Shown piece after piece: positions 26,347 through 34,523 of a stretch of DNA of 64,000 nucleotides; within the stretch, counting starts at the first letter, position 1, and the number at the start of each line of letters is the position of its first letter. Both the position numbers and the translations under genes were made by a program. The DNA comes from Pandoraea anhela (GTDB taxonomy: Bacteria > Pseudomonadota > Gammaproteobacteria > Burkholderiales > Burkholderiaceae): contig NZ_CABPSB010000011.1 of assembly GCF_902459655.1 (NCBI RefSeq), positions 124,001 through 188,000 on the forward strand, in the 5' to 3' direction. Under the pieces are notes generated by a model, which searched no databases, was not told where the DNA came from, and was given only the letters and a program-made list of their open reading frames with translations.

Positions 26347-27543
26347 ATGTTTGCGCAACGGATCGGCGGCATCAGGCCGTCACCTACATTGGCGCTGGCG
26401 TCTCAGGCGGCGGAGCTCAGGAAGCTCGGCAGGGATATCGTCAACATGGGGGTCGGTGAGCCGGACTTCGACACCCCGCAGGAGGTCTGTGCCGCTGCGC
26501 TCGATGCCATGAAGTCCGGTGAAACACGATATACGCCGACTGCGGGAACCGCTGTCCTTCGCGCCGCCATTGCGCGCAAACTCGCAAACGACAACGATCT
26601 GCGGTACGGCATCGATCAGATCGTCGTATCGAACGGTGCGAAGCAGTCGATCTTCAATCTCGTCGGCGCGTTGATCGATCCCGGCGACGAGGTGATCGTG
26701 CCCGCGCCGTACTGGGTCAGCTACTGGGATGTCGTCACACTCTTCGGTGGCGTGCCCCGCAGCATCGAGTGCCCGATCGAGGACGGCTTCCGGCTCCGTG
26801 CGGATCGGCTCGAAGCGAGCCTGACCCCGGCGACGCGACTGCTCTTTCTGAACAGCCCGAGCAACCCCAGCGGCGCGGTGTATTCCGATAAGGAACTCGC
26901 TGCGATCGGCGACGTGCTGCGGCGTTACCCGAAGGTCTGGATCGTCAGCGACGATATCTACGAGCACATCCTTGTCGGGTCGCGTCCGTTCGTCAACATT
27001 CTGAATGTCTGCCCGGATCTGGCGGATCGCACCGTAATCGTCAACGGGGTTTCGAAGGCGTTTGCCATGACCGGGTGGCGCATCGGCTACTCGGCCAGCT
27101 CCCGCGCGCTCGCGCTGGCGATGGAGACCGTGCAGTCGCAGGCGACCGGGTCGCCCAATGCGATCGCGCAGCGCGCCGCCGCCGAGGCGCTCGATCAGGC
27201 TGCGACGTTGATCCCGAGGATGACCGACCGCTACCGTCAGCGCCACGCATTGATGTGTGGGGCGCTGGCCGGTATCGACGGCTTGCAGTTCAGGCCCGCC
27301 GAGGGCGCTTTTTACCTCTTCGCGAAAGTCGAAGACGTCATTGCCGAGTTGCACCGGCGTGGCAAGCTTTCGGCGCCGACCGATGTCGCCTTCTCCGCGT
27401 ACCTGCTGGAGCACTTCGGACTCGCCGTCGTACCGGGGAGCGCCTTCGGACTGTCGGGCCATCTGCGCATGTCGTTTGCGACCTCGGAGAAGAACATTGA
27501 AATTGCCTGCCAACGCCTGAGGTTGGCATGTGCGTCGACTTGA
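26347..27543 (+). CDS. Aspartate-aminotransferase-family PLP enzyme (class I)
   Basis: Class I aminotransferase, 398 residues. Motifs are GVGEPDFDTP, YTPTAGTAVLR, NSPSNPSGAVYS, IVSDDIYEHI and the lysine motif GVSKAFAMTGWRIGY. Start ATG 26347 is fixed by GGAGG at 26338-26342. It fits a role in transferring an amino group to a 2-oxo acid in the local amino-acid pathway. Confidence 0.92.
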   Translation: MFAQRIGGIRPSPTLALASQAAELRKLGRDIVNMGVGEPDFDTPQEVCAAALDAMKSGETRYTPTAGTAVLRAAIARKLANDNDLRYGIDQIVVSNGAKQSIFNLVGALIDPGDEVIVPAPYWVSYWDVVTLFGGVPRSIECPIEDGFRLRADRLEASLTPATRLLFLNSPSNPSGAVYSDKELAAIGDVLRRYPKVWIVSDDIYEHILVGSRPFVNILNVCPDLADRTVIVNGVSKAFAMTGWRIGYSASSRALALAMETVQSQATGSPNAIAQRAAAEALDQAATLIPRMTDRYRQRHALMCGALAGIDGLQFRPAEGAFYLFAKVEDVIAELHRRGKLSAPTDVAFSAYLLEHFGLAVVPGSAFGLSGHLRMSFATSEKNIEIACQRLRLACAST

Positions 27544-27565
27544 ACAAGCGGAGCGATGACGATCT

Positions 27566-28369
27566 ATGGAGCCAAACAACGTGAATACCCCAACGAGTGA
27601 CAATCGCGGGCCGCACGCGAACGATTTTCTCGCGGCGCTCGAAGCCAAATGGCGCACGGAGATCGGACTGTGGTGCAGTCTGGGCAGCCCCGTCACCACG
27701 GAAATATGTGCGGGGGCCGGCTACGACTGGCTGCTGCTCGACATGGAGCATGCGCCGAACGAATTACGCGACATCTACGCGCAGTTGCAGGCCGCAGCGC
27801 CATATCCGGTGTCGTGCATCGTTCGCCCGGACGCCAACGACCCCGTGAAGATCAAGCGGTTGATGGACATCGGCGTCAAGTCGTTTCTCATTCCCTTCGT
27901 CGAATCGGCATCGGACGCAGAGCGCGCCGTTCGCGCCACGCGCTATCCGCCGCACGGCGTGCGGGGGTTGACGCTGTCTTCGCGCGCCAATCGCTTCGGC
28001 CGGGATAAGCATTATCTGAGCCGGATTCAGGACGATGTCTGTGTCATCGTTCAGATCGAGACGCGCAAGGCCATCGAGGCGCTCGATGATATCTGCGCGG
28101 TGGAGGGGGTCGATGCCGTATTCATCGGGCCCTCGGACCTTTCCGCCGACCTGGGGTATCTCGGAGAGCCCGGCGCGCCCGAACCGGTCGCGCTCATCCG
28201 TAAGGTGATCGACAGGTTGACGGCGCGAGCAATCCCCTGGGGGATTCTCGCGCCGGTGGAGAGCGACGCCCGAATGTACTGCGAACTCGGCGCCGCATTT
28301 GTGGCGGTGGGCTCGGATCAGTCGAGATTGGTGGCGGGGGTGGATGCGCTGGCGCGTCAGTTCGATTGA
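27566..28369 (+). CDS. HpcH/HpaI-family aldolase
   Basis: Class II metal-dependent pyruvate aldolase of the HpcH/HpaI family, 267 residues. Motifs are GLWCSLGSP near the N-terminus, LLLDMEHAPN, GVRGLTLSSRANRFG, the VQIET glutamate ligand and FIGPSDLSADLG aspartate ligand. It starts 22 bp after the aminotransferase and can retro-aldol cleave a 4-hydroxy-2-oxo acid made by transamination of a hydroxy-amino acid. Confidence 0.92.
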   Translation: MEPNNVNTPTSDNRGPHANDFLAALEAKWRTEIGLWCSLGSPVTTEICAGAGYDWLLLDMEHAPNELRDIYAQLQAAAPYPVSCIVRPDANDPVKIKRLMDIGVKSFLIPFVESASDAERAVRATRYPPHGVRGLTLSSRANRFGRDKHYLSRIQDDVCVIVQIETRKAIEALDDICAVEGVDAVFIGPSDLSADLGYLGEPGAPEPVALIRKVIDRLTARAIPWGILAPVESDARMYCELGAAFVAVGSDQSRLVAGVDALARQFD

Positions 28370-28487
28370 GGGGGGAGGCAGGGCACTTCGCCCGGGCAAG
28401 GTCGAGCGTCGCCCGGCGAGGTAGCGGGATAGTGGAATGGCAGGATAGCGCACGGATCTGCTGGTAAGCTTCGAACAGGTCTGCGGT

Positions 28488-28519
28488 GCGTGTGTGTGCC
28501 CGGGGGGGAACACACACGC
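28488..28519. promoter_or_regulatory. Perfect 10-bp stem-loop in the leader of a LysR gene
   Basis: GCGTGTGTGT (28488-28497) and ACACACACGC (28510-28519) form perfect arms around a 12-base G-rich loop, 51 bp before the LysR start. It could be a terminator for the upstream operon without a T-run or a control structure for the regulator. Confidence 0.5.
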
Positions 28520-28569
28520 GAACCGTGGTGACGGGCTTGCGCTTGCGGCGGATGGAGAAGGGGCGGGAA

Positions 28570-29493
28570 ATGTTGGATCGACTGGGCGAGTTGGAAGTCT
28601 TTCTTGCTATCGCGGAGGCGGGGAGTCTCTCGCAGGCAGCCATCCGGCTAAGGAAGTCGTTGGCCGCCGTCAGTCGCATTCTCGGCGAGCTGGAAGAACG
28701 GCTCGGCGTGGTTTTGGTCGATCGTACGACGCGCCGCTGTGTCCTGACCGCCGAAGGGCGGCAACTTGCCATCGAAGCGGAGAGCCTGCTCTCGCGCTAT
28801 CAGGATATGGTCGGGGCCACCGCCGACGAGGTGATGGCGCCACGCGGCACGATACGCCTGACGGCGCCGCTGGTGTTCGGCCGGGAGTACGTGGCGCCTG
28901 CGCTCTCGTCGTTTCTGGCGACGTATCCGTTGCTGAGCGCGGAATTGGAGCTCGCGGATCGCATCATCGATTTGCGTTACGACGGCTTCGATCTGGGGGT
29001 GCGCATCGGCGCCATTGAAGACGACTCGCTCGTTGCACGTCGTCTGGGGCACGTCGGGCGGGTGATCGTCGCCAGCCGCGAGTATCTGGCCGCTGCCGGC
29101 ACACCGGCGACGCCTGCGGATCTGGTCGATCACGAGATCGTGCAGCAGATCAACAACGGTGAAGTCGACTTGTGGCGGCTCGTCGAGCCCGACGGCAAGC
29201 GCATCACCTTGCGCCCGTCGTCCCGGTTTCTCGTCAACTCGGCGGACGCGGCGATCAACGCCGCCAAAGCCGGACGCGGCCTTGTCCGGGTCTTGTCGTA
29301 TCAAGTGAGCGATGCACTGGCCTGCGGCGAGTTGGTGCGTGTGCTTACCGGATTCGAACCGCCGAAAGTCCCTGTCAGTCTCGTGTGGCCGGAATCGAAG
29401 AAGTTCACCCGACGTGTCCGGCTGTTGTCCGACTTCCTGTTAGCGGAGCTTGGCCGCCTGCCGGTGCTCACGGACGTAGCACCGCGCTGCTGA
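28570..29493 (+). CDS. LysR-family transcriptional regulator
   Basis: LysR protein, 307 residues from ATG 28570. HTH segment LGELEVFLAIAEAGSLSQAAIRLRKSLAAVSRIL, effector domain from about residue 90 (GTIRLTAPLVFGREYVAP). The C-terminal QVSDALACGELVRVL and FLLAELGRL place it with the CrgA-like group. It lies after the aminotransferase-aldolase operon in the same direction and converges with the minus-strand gene at 29546. Confidence 0.92.
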   Translation: MLDRLGELEVFLAIAEAGSLSQAAIRLRKSLAAVSRILGELEERLGVVLVDRTTRRCVLTAEGRQLAIEAESLLSRYQDMVGATADEVMAPRGTIRLTAPLVFGREYVAPALSSFLATYPLLSAELELADRIIDLRYDGFDLGVRIGAIEDDSLVARRLGHVGRVIVASREYLAAAGTPATPADLVDHEIVQQINNGEVDLWRLVEPDGKRITLRPSSRFLVNSADAAINAAKAGRGLVRVLSYQVSDALACGELVRVLTGFEPPKVPVSLVWPESKKFTRRVRLLSDFLLAELGRLPVLTDVAPRC

Positions 29494-29518
29494 ACCCTGC
29501 ACGTCGCCGTGCACGGTT
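29493..29518. terminator. Bidirectional terminator candidate between convergent genes
   Basis: AACC-C-TGCACG / CGTGCA-C-GGTT imperfect hairpin starting at the last base of the LysR stop codon and lying before the end of the minus-strand gene. No T-run on either side, so moderate support. Confidence 0.4.
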
Positions 29519-29545
29519 GCGCGTCGGCGAGGTCGGCCCGACGGC

Positions 29546-30499
29546 TCATCGGGAAAATGCCAGACACGGCCCGTCGACCGAGTATTCGACGAAGCTCCCT
29601 GTTGCCCCCTCGAAACGCCGTTGAAGCGGATCGCCAAGCAGCGAGATTTCGGTGACCTGCTCGGCGGACGTCGCGCAATGGGTGCGAAATGCAGGAATGC
29701 CCGCCTGTCCAAGCCATTGGGAGACCTCGCAGAATTGCGACAGCCGCACGATCACCTTGCGCAGGGCATGCCCTTCGGTGGCGAACCAGGAAATCCCTTT
29801 CGAGTGCGAGGCGATCGCCTGATACGCGTCGAGCCTCGGAATCCCGTGAAGGCGCTCGAAGCAACGGGCGATCTTGAGAACCAGATCGCTGGCGTCGTGA
29901 AAGTTGAGGGGCTTGCCGTGTTCGAGTTCGCCTAACTGCGCCGACGCCGAAACCGCCTGCGCAAGCGGATTGACGCTCGGCACCGTGACGCCTGCCAGCG
30001 GTTCGCGAATGTGGCTGGGCAGACGATCGAGCTGAATGTCGTGAACGATCATTTTCGGCACGTCGTCGGGATAGTCCGCATGCCGGTAGCGACATATGCG
30101 GAACCCGGCATCGCCGCCCCAGCCTTCCCAGTCCACAACGAAACCGAGCGACGTGAGAATCCTGGGGATCATGTGAGCGACGTCCCCGTACTCGCCGCAT
30201 GCCTGGCCGGATACCGTGTAGAGATCGCAGCGCTCGAGCGCGATCCGCACGGAGGCCGGCTTGACTTCGACCAGGAAGTTACGCGCCGTTGGCGCGCGCC
30301 GCAGGAAGTCGTGGAACTGGATGAGGGCGACCGCCTGGGCCACGATGCTGCGATCCACGTGGCCTTTGGCGGCGCTCACCAACAGCGGCGCCGAGACGTC
30401 GACGTTCGAGATCAGGTCGATGGCTTCCGCATCGCCCAGCGCGTACACGAGAAGTTGGAAGACCGCAGAGGAGGTGAGTGTCTGATCGAGTCGTGCCAT
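29546..30499 (-). CDS. Unrecognised conserved-looking protein, last gene of the Liv operon
   Basis: Protein of 317 residues from ATG 30499; no family recognised. It is soluble in appearance, with a helical N-terminal third (FQLLVYALGDAEAIDLI), then HDFLRRAPTARNFLVEVKP, several histidines (VAHMIP, YRHADYP, VHDIQL, NFHDAS, IASHSKGISWF, TEGHALRK) and paired cysteines/aromatics. It starts 8 bp after the SDR stop and so is co-transcribed with the branched-chain-type importer. The scattered histidines would allow a metal site, but no motif is decisive. Codon use resembles the neighbours. Confidence 0.7.
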   Translation of the reverse strand: MARLDQTLTSSAVFQLLVYALGDAEAIDLISNVDVSAPLLVSAAKGHVDRSIVAQAVALIQFHDFLRRAPTARNFLVEVKPASVRIALERCDLYTVSGQACGEYGDVAHMIPRILTSLGFVVDWEGWGGDAGFRICRYRHADYPDDVPKMIVHDIQLDRLPSHIREPLAGVTVPSVNPLAQAVSASAQLGELEHGKPLNFHDASDLVLKIARCFERLHGIPRLDAYQAIASHSKGISWFATEGHALRKVIVRLSQFCEVSQWLGQAGIPAFRTHCATSAEQVTEISLLGDPLQRRFEGATGSFVEYSVDGPCLAFSR

Positions 30500-30507
30500 G
30501 ATTTTTT

Positions 30508-31224
30508 TTACTGCGAGTATTTTCCGACGGTCAGGCCACCGCATACGAACAAGGTCTGCCCGGTGATGTATGCCGCCGCTTCGGAGGCAAAGAAATCGAC
30601 GGCGGCGGCCACGTCTTCAACCGAACCGAGCCGCCCCATCGGGATCGAACGGATCATTTCGCGCGTTTTCGGGCTGTCCGGTTGATTGTTGGCGGCCCAG
30701 AGCGTCGTCAATATCTGTCCCGGCGCCACGCAGTTGACCGTGATGCCGTGCTGGCCCAGCTCGATCGCCAACGTTCGGGTCATGCCGACGATCGCCGCCT
30801 TCGACGCGGCGTATCCCGTGCGGCCGGGCTTCCCGAGCATCGCGCCGCTGGCGATATTGATCACTCGCCCGTTGCCATTGGCGATCAGGCCGGGAAGCAG
30901 CGCCTGAATCCCGATGATCGAGGCTTCGACATTGACGCGCCACTGATGATCCAGCGCGGGCACCGTAATACTGCCGACGGGTTGGGCTTCGACCGCGCCG
31001 GCGTTGTTGACGAGTACGGAGATGCCCTCCATTGCACGGACTTCGGCAAACGTCGCTTCCGTCTCGACAGGATCGTCGAGATCGCATCGGAAGAACGTGC
31101 CGGCAAAGTGCTGGGGCGTCTCCCGGGCAATGCCGACGATTTCGAACCCGCCCCGCGTAAGCCGGTCCGCAATGGCGGCGCCGATACCACGGGTAGCGCC
31201 GGTGATGACGGCTCGCTTAGGCAT
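30508..31224 (-). CDS. SDR-family NAD(P)-dependent oxidoreductase
   Basis: Short-chain dehydrogenase, 238 residues. GATRGIGAA cofactor loop near the start, NNAGA, the catalytic GYAASKA tyrosine-lysine pair and NCVAPGQI are all present; the C-terminus has YITGQTLFVCGG. Its start overlaps the ATPase stop by 8 bp. A role in oxidising or reducing the compound imported by the adjoining Liv-type transporter is inferred. Confidence 0.92.
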   Translation of the reverse strand: MPKRAVITGATRGIGAAIADRLTRGGFEIVGIARETPQHFAGTFFRCDLDDPVETEATFAEVRAMEGISVLVNNAGAVEAQPVGSITVPALDHQWRVNVEASIIGIQALLPGLIANGNGRVINIASGAMLGKPGRTGYAASKAAIVGMTRTLAIELGQHGITVNCVAPGQILTTLWAANNQPDSPKTREMIRSIPMGRLGSVEDVAAAVDFFASEAAAYITGQTLFVCGGLTVGKYSQ

Positions 31225-31951
31225 GGACGACCTCCTGATCCACGGGGGCTTCCTGACCCAGGTAGTGTTGCGTCAGGTCGGTATTGCGAAGCAGATCGAT
31301 CGGCCGACCTTCGGCGGCGACGCGACCGAGGTCCAGCAGATAGGCGTAGTCGGCGGCGTCCAGCGCTCGCTGCACACTCTGCTCCACGAGCAGGACCGTG
31401 ACGCCGCTCTCCCGCAACGTGCGCAACGTCTCGAAAATTTCGTCGACGATGGCGGGCGCGAGCCCCATGCTCGGCTCGTCGAGCAGCAGCAATCGGGGTT
31501 GCGCCAGCAGGGCGCGCGCAATCGCCAGCATTTGCTGCTCGCCGCCGGAGAGCAATCCGCCCAGATGGTGAAACCGGTCGCGCAATCTCGGGAACATGGC
31601 CATGACGCGCTCAAGCGCTTCCGGATAACTGGCGCGCGCCAGCCAGAAGCCGCCGAGGCGCAGATTCTCCTCGACACTCAGACGTGAAAATATCTGCCGG
31701 CCTTCGGGCACGAGGGAGATCCCGCGCCGGGCGATCACCGACGGGCGGCATTTCGACATAGTCTGCTCCTCGCATGCGATCTCGCCGCCTGCGAGCGGGA
31801 CCAGGCCGGAGATCGCACGCATGAGGGTGGTCTTGCCGGCGCCGTTGGCGCCGATGACCGCGACAGTCTTGCCCTTCGGTACTTGCAGCGAGACCCCTCT
31901 GAGGGCGTCGACGGCGCCATAGCGCACATGAATATTCCTGACGTCAAGCAT
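31217..31951 (-). CDS. ABC transporter ATP-binding protein, LivF type
   Basis: Nucleotide-binding subunit of a branched-chain amino acid-type importer, 244 residues from ATG 31951. Walker A GANGAGKTT, LivF-typical VPEGRQIFSRLSVEENL, signature LSGGEQQML and Walker B LLLLDEPSMGLAP. It overlaps LivG-like gene by 8 bp. Confidence 0.93.
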   Translation of the reverse strand: MLDVRNIHVRYGAVDALRGVSLQVPKGKTVAVIGANGAGKTTLMRAISGLVPLAGGEIACEEQTMSKCRPSVIARRGISLVPEGRQIFSRLSVEENLRLGGFWLARASYPEALERVMAMFPRLRDRFHHLGGLLSGGEQQMLAIARALLAQPRLLLLDEPSMGLAPAIVDEIFETLRTLRESGVTVLLVEQSVQRALDAADYAYLLDLGRVAAEGRPIDLLRNTDLTQHYLGQEAPVDQEVVHA

Positions 31952-32720
31952 GGACGCTCCTTTGGTGCGCCGCACCGAGATAGGCGCTGATGACGTCGGG
32001 GTGCCGGCATACATCGTGCGCCGCGCCGTCTGCGATGATGCGTCCGAAGTTGAGCACGGTAATTCGGTCACTGAGCCGGTTGATGAATCGCAGGTCGTGT
32101 TCGACGATCAGGACGGTCACCCCTTCGTCGCGAATCGATTCGATCAGTCCCGACAAGGTGTCCCGTTCGTCATCGTTCATACCGGCGACCGGTTCGTCGA
32201 GCAGCAGCAGGCGAGGATCGCTCGCCAGCGCCCGCGCGATTTCCAGACGGCGCTGCGCACCGTACGGAAGATGGCGCGCCGGGGTGAGCGCCTGTTGCGC
32301 GAGTCCGACGCGGCGCAGCAGGGCATACGCACGGTCGATCTCCTGTTGCTCCTTGCGATTCGACGACGGCAATCCCAGCGCGGCGCCGAGGATCGAATCG
32401 CTGGCCTTGCAGGACGCGCCGAGCATCGTGTTTTCCAGCGCGGTCATGGTGCCGAAGAGCCGGAGATTCTGAAACGTGCGCGCGATGCCTACCCGTGCCC
32501 GGCGGTGCATCGGGCTTGCGGTGATGTCGGCGTCGTCGTTGAAGCGAATCGTGCCGGACGTGGGGCGGTACAAGCCTGCAATCACATTGAACAGCGTGGT
32601 CTTGCCCGCGCCGTTCGGGCCGATGACGGCGTGAATGTCTCCGGACCTGACGGAAAAGCTCACGTTCTCGAGCGCGACGACGCCCATGAAACGCATGGAG
32701 AGGCGATCAACGTTTAGCAT
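31944..32720 (-). CDS. ABC transporter ATP-binding protein, LivG type
   Basis: Second nucleotide-binding subunit, 258 residues. Walker A GPNGAGKTT, LivG-typical GIARTFQNLRLF, LPYGAQRRLEIARAL signature, LLLLDEPVAGMNDDE and the C-terminal SAYLGA. It overlaps the permease downstream of its start by 14 bp. Confidence 0.94.
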   Translation of the reverse strand: MLNVDRLSMRFMGVVALENVSFSVRSGDIHAVIGPNGAGKTTLFNVIAGLYRPTSGTIRFNDDADITASPMHRRARVGIARTFQNLRLFGTMTALENTMLGASCKASDSILGAALGLPSSNRKEQQEIDRAYALLRRVGLAQQALTPARHLPYGAQRRLEIARALASDPRLLLLDEPVAGMNDDERDTLSGLIESIRDEGVTVLIVEHDLRFINRLSDRITVLNFGRIIADGAAHDVCRHPDVISAYLGAAHQRSVHA

Positions 32721-33561
32721 GGCCGCGGACCCTCAGCAGAGAAAATGGGAAGACACCGGCGGGCAGCAGGAGCACGACGAGAACGATCGACAGCCCGGTC
32801 GCCATGGTTCGGTACTCGCTAAGCACACTGAACAGCTCCGGCATCACCGTCAGAAAGATCGCCCCCAGCACGGCGCCCAATGGGGATGCCACACCGCCAA
32901 GCGCCACGAAACTCAGGACCGTGACGGATGCCACGAAGGAAAAGCCGTCAGGCGAGAGGGTGCCCAGACTGTGCGCGGACACGCCGCCGGCAAATCCCGA
33001 GATGGCGGCCGACGCAAGGATGCTCAATCGCTTGACGCGCCTTACGTCGATGCCCATCGACTGCGCTGCAAGCTCATCCGTGCGGGTGGCCTCGACGATG
33101 CGCCCGAGCCGAGAACACGACGCCCAGCAGGTCAGTGCGATCAGCAGCGCGTCAAAGACATACAGCTCGAACGGCGACACGGCCAGCGGGATGCCGGACA
33201 GTCCGAGCGCCCCGCCGAGTACGCCGATGTTGACGAGACTCGAGCGCACCACTTCCCCGAACGCGATGGTCGCAATCGCCATATGCACGCCGGACAGGCG
33301 AAGCATCGGCTCCACCAGTAGTGCGGAGATCGCCAGCGAGGCGATCGTCCCGCTCAGGATCGCCACGGCCGGCGCCAGTCCGAAAACCGTCGTCAGCACG
33401 GCGCTCGTGTAGGCCCCGATCGCCATGAAGCCGATTTGCCCCAGGAACAATTGCCCTGTCGCGAGAACGCAATACATGGCGATGGACATCAGAATGCTGA
33501 GCGCGACTTGAATCAGCGTGGTCTGGTACGTCCAGACAAAGTTCGACAAGAGTTCTTCCAT
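32707..33561 (-). CDS. ABC transporter permease, LivM type
   Basis: Inner-membrane permease, 284 residues with about 8-9 hydrophobic segments. Typical LivM text is GQLFLGQIGFMAIGAYTSAVL and the LGTLSPDGFSFVASV / GGVASPLGAVLGA region. It lies 1 bp after the LivH-like permease. Confidence 0.93.
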   Translation of the reverse strand: MEELLSNFVWTYQTTLIQVALSILMSIAMYCVLATGQLFLGQIGFMAIGAYTSAVLTTVFGLAPAVAILSGTIASLAISALLVEPMLRLSGVHMAIATIAFGEVVRSSLVNIGVLGGALGLSGIPLAVSPFELYVFDALLIALTCWASCSRLGRIVEATRTDELAAQSMGIDVRRVKRLSILASAAISGFAGGVSAHSLGTLSPDGFSFVASVTVLSFVALGGVASPLGAVLGAIFLTVMPELFSVLSEYRTMATGLSIVLVVLLLPAGVFPFSLLRVRGHAKR

Positions 33562-33562
33562 G

Positions 33563-34441
33563 TCACACCTTCTGTGCGGTTGGCGCGGGCAACAACCCGT
33601 TGGGGAGCAGCCATAACGCCGCGAGCAGCAATGAGAACGTCACCGCGTTGCGGTAGGCCGACGACACGTATGCCGTGACGAGAATCTCCAGAATGCCGAT
33701 CAGCAGCCCTGCGAGCAGCGCGCCGGGCATGCTCCCCAAGCCACCGACGATGACCACGGCAAAGCCCTGGAGCATCATCGTCTCTCCCATGAACGGCTGA
33801 ACTGCACCGAAGTTCATGCCGATCAGCGTACCGGCGACGGCCGCGAGCGCGCCGCCCAGGAAGGAGACGATGGCGAACAGCGAGCGCGGCGACAGGCCCA
33901 TGAGTTGCGCCGCCACCTCGTTGTCGGCGATGGCGCGGATCGCTGTGCCCCAGCGGGTTCGCCGCAGGAACCAGAACAGCGTGCCGACCATGAGGAGTAC
34001 CAGAGCGACGATCATGAGCTGGAGTTGTGTGACCGAGACTGCCCCCAACGACAGGGAGGCGTCGCCGACCGGCGTGGCGAACGTGCGTGTCTCCGTTCCC
34101 ATGAGGCGGGTCAGCAACGCGTAGGAAAACAGCGACATCCCCATCGTGGCCAGCAGCGAGGCGAGGTGGCGCTCTTCGCGACGGCGCAATGGCGACACGA
34201 CCAATGTGTCGCACACCACGGCCAGCGCGCCGGTCGCAATGGCAGCCAGCATGGCGGCGCCGAGAATGCCCAGGCCCAAATGTTGCGTTGCGTAAAGCGC
34301 GATGTACGCGCCGACGGCGAAGAAGACGCCGTACATCAGATTGATGACGTGAAGCACGCCGAAAATGATCGTGAAACCGAGGGAAAACAATGCATAGATG
34401 GTCCCCAGTACGACGCCATTGAGCAGTTGCTGGCCTAGCAT
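33563..34441 (-). CDS. ABC transporter permease, LivH type
   Basis: Inner-membrane permease, 292 residues. It opens LLNGVVLGTIYALFSLGFTIIFG, with the RRTRWGTAIRAIADNEVAAQLMG coupling loop and GGLGSMPGALLAGLLIG, all LivH hallmarks. Separated from the binding-protein gene by 82 bp containing a hairpin. Confidence 0.94.
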   Translation of the reverse strand: MLGQQLLNGVVLGTIYALFSLGFTIIFGVLHVINLMYGVFFAVGAYIALYATQHLGLGILGAAMLAAIATGALAVVCDTLVVSPLRRREERHLASLLATMGMSLFSYALLTRLMGTETRTFATPVGDASLSLGAVSVTQLQLMIVALVLLMVGTLFWFLRRTRWGTAIRAIADNEVAAQLMGLSPRSLFAIVSFLGGALAAVAGTLIGMNFGAVQPFMGETMMLQGFAVVIVGGLGSMPGALLAGLLIGILEILVTAYVSSAYRNAVTFSLLLAALWLLPNGLLPAPTAQKV

Positions 34442-34471
34442 GGTTGGTAACTCCTAAAGGCGGACAAGCGG

Positions 34472-34508
34472 TGCACCGGGCGCCAGGGGCGGCGTCCGGC
34501 GCGGTGCA
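34472..34508 (-). promoter_or_regulatory. Intergenic hairpin between binding protein and permease
   Basis: TGCACCG (34472-34478) pairs with CGGTGCA (34502-34508) around a GC-rich loop that can pair further. Such hairpins often protect the binding-protein mRNA and lower permease expression; here that is inference. Confidence 0.45.
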
Positions 34509-34523
34509 TTGCCATCGTGACGG

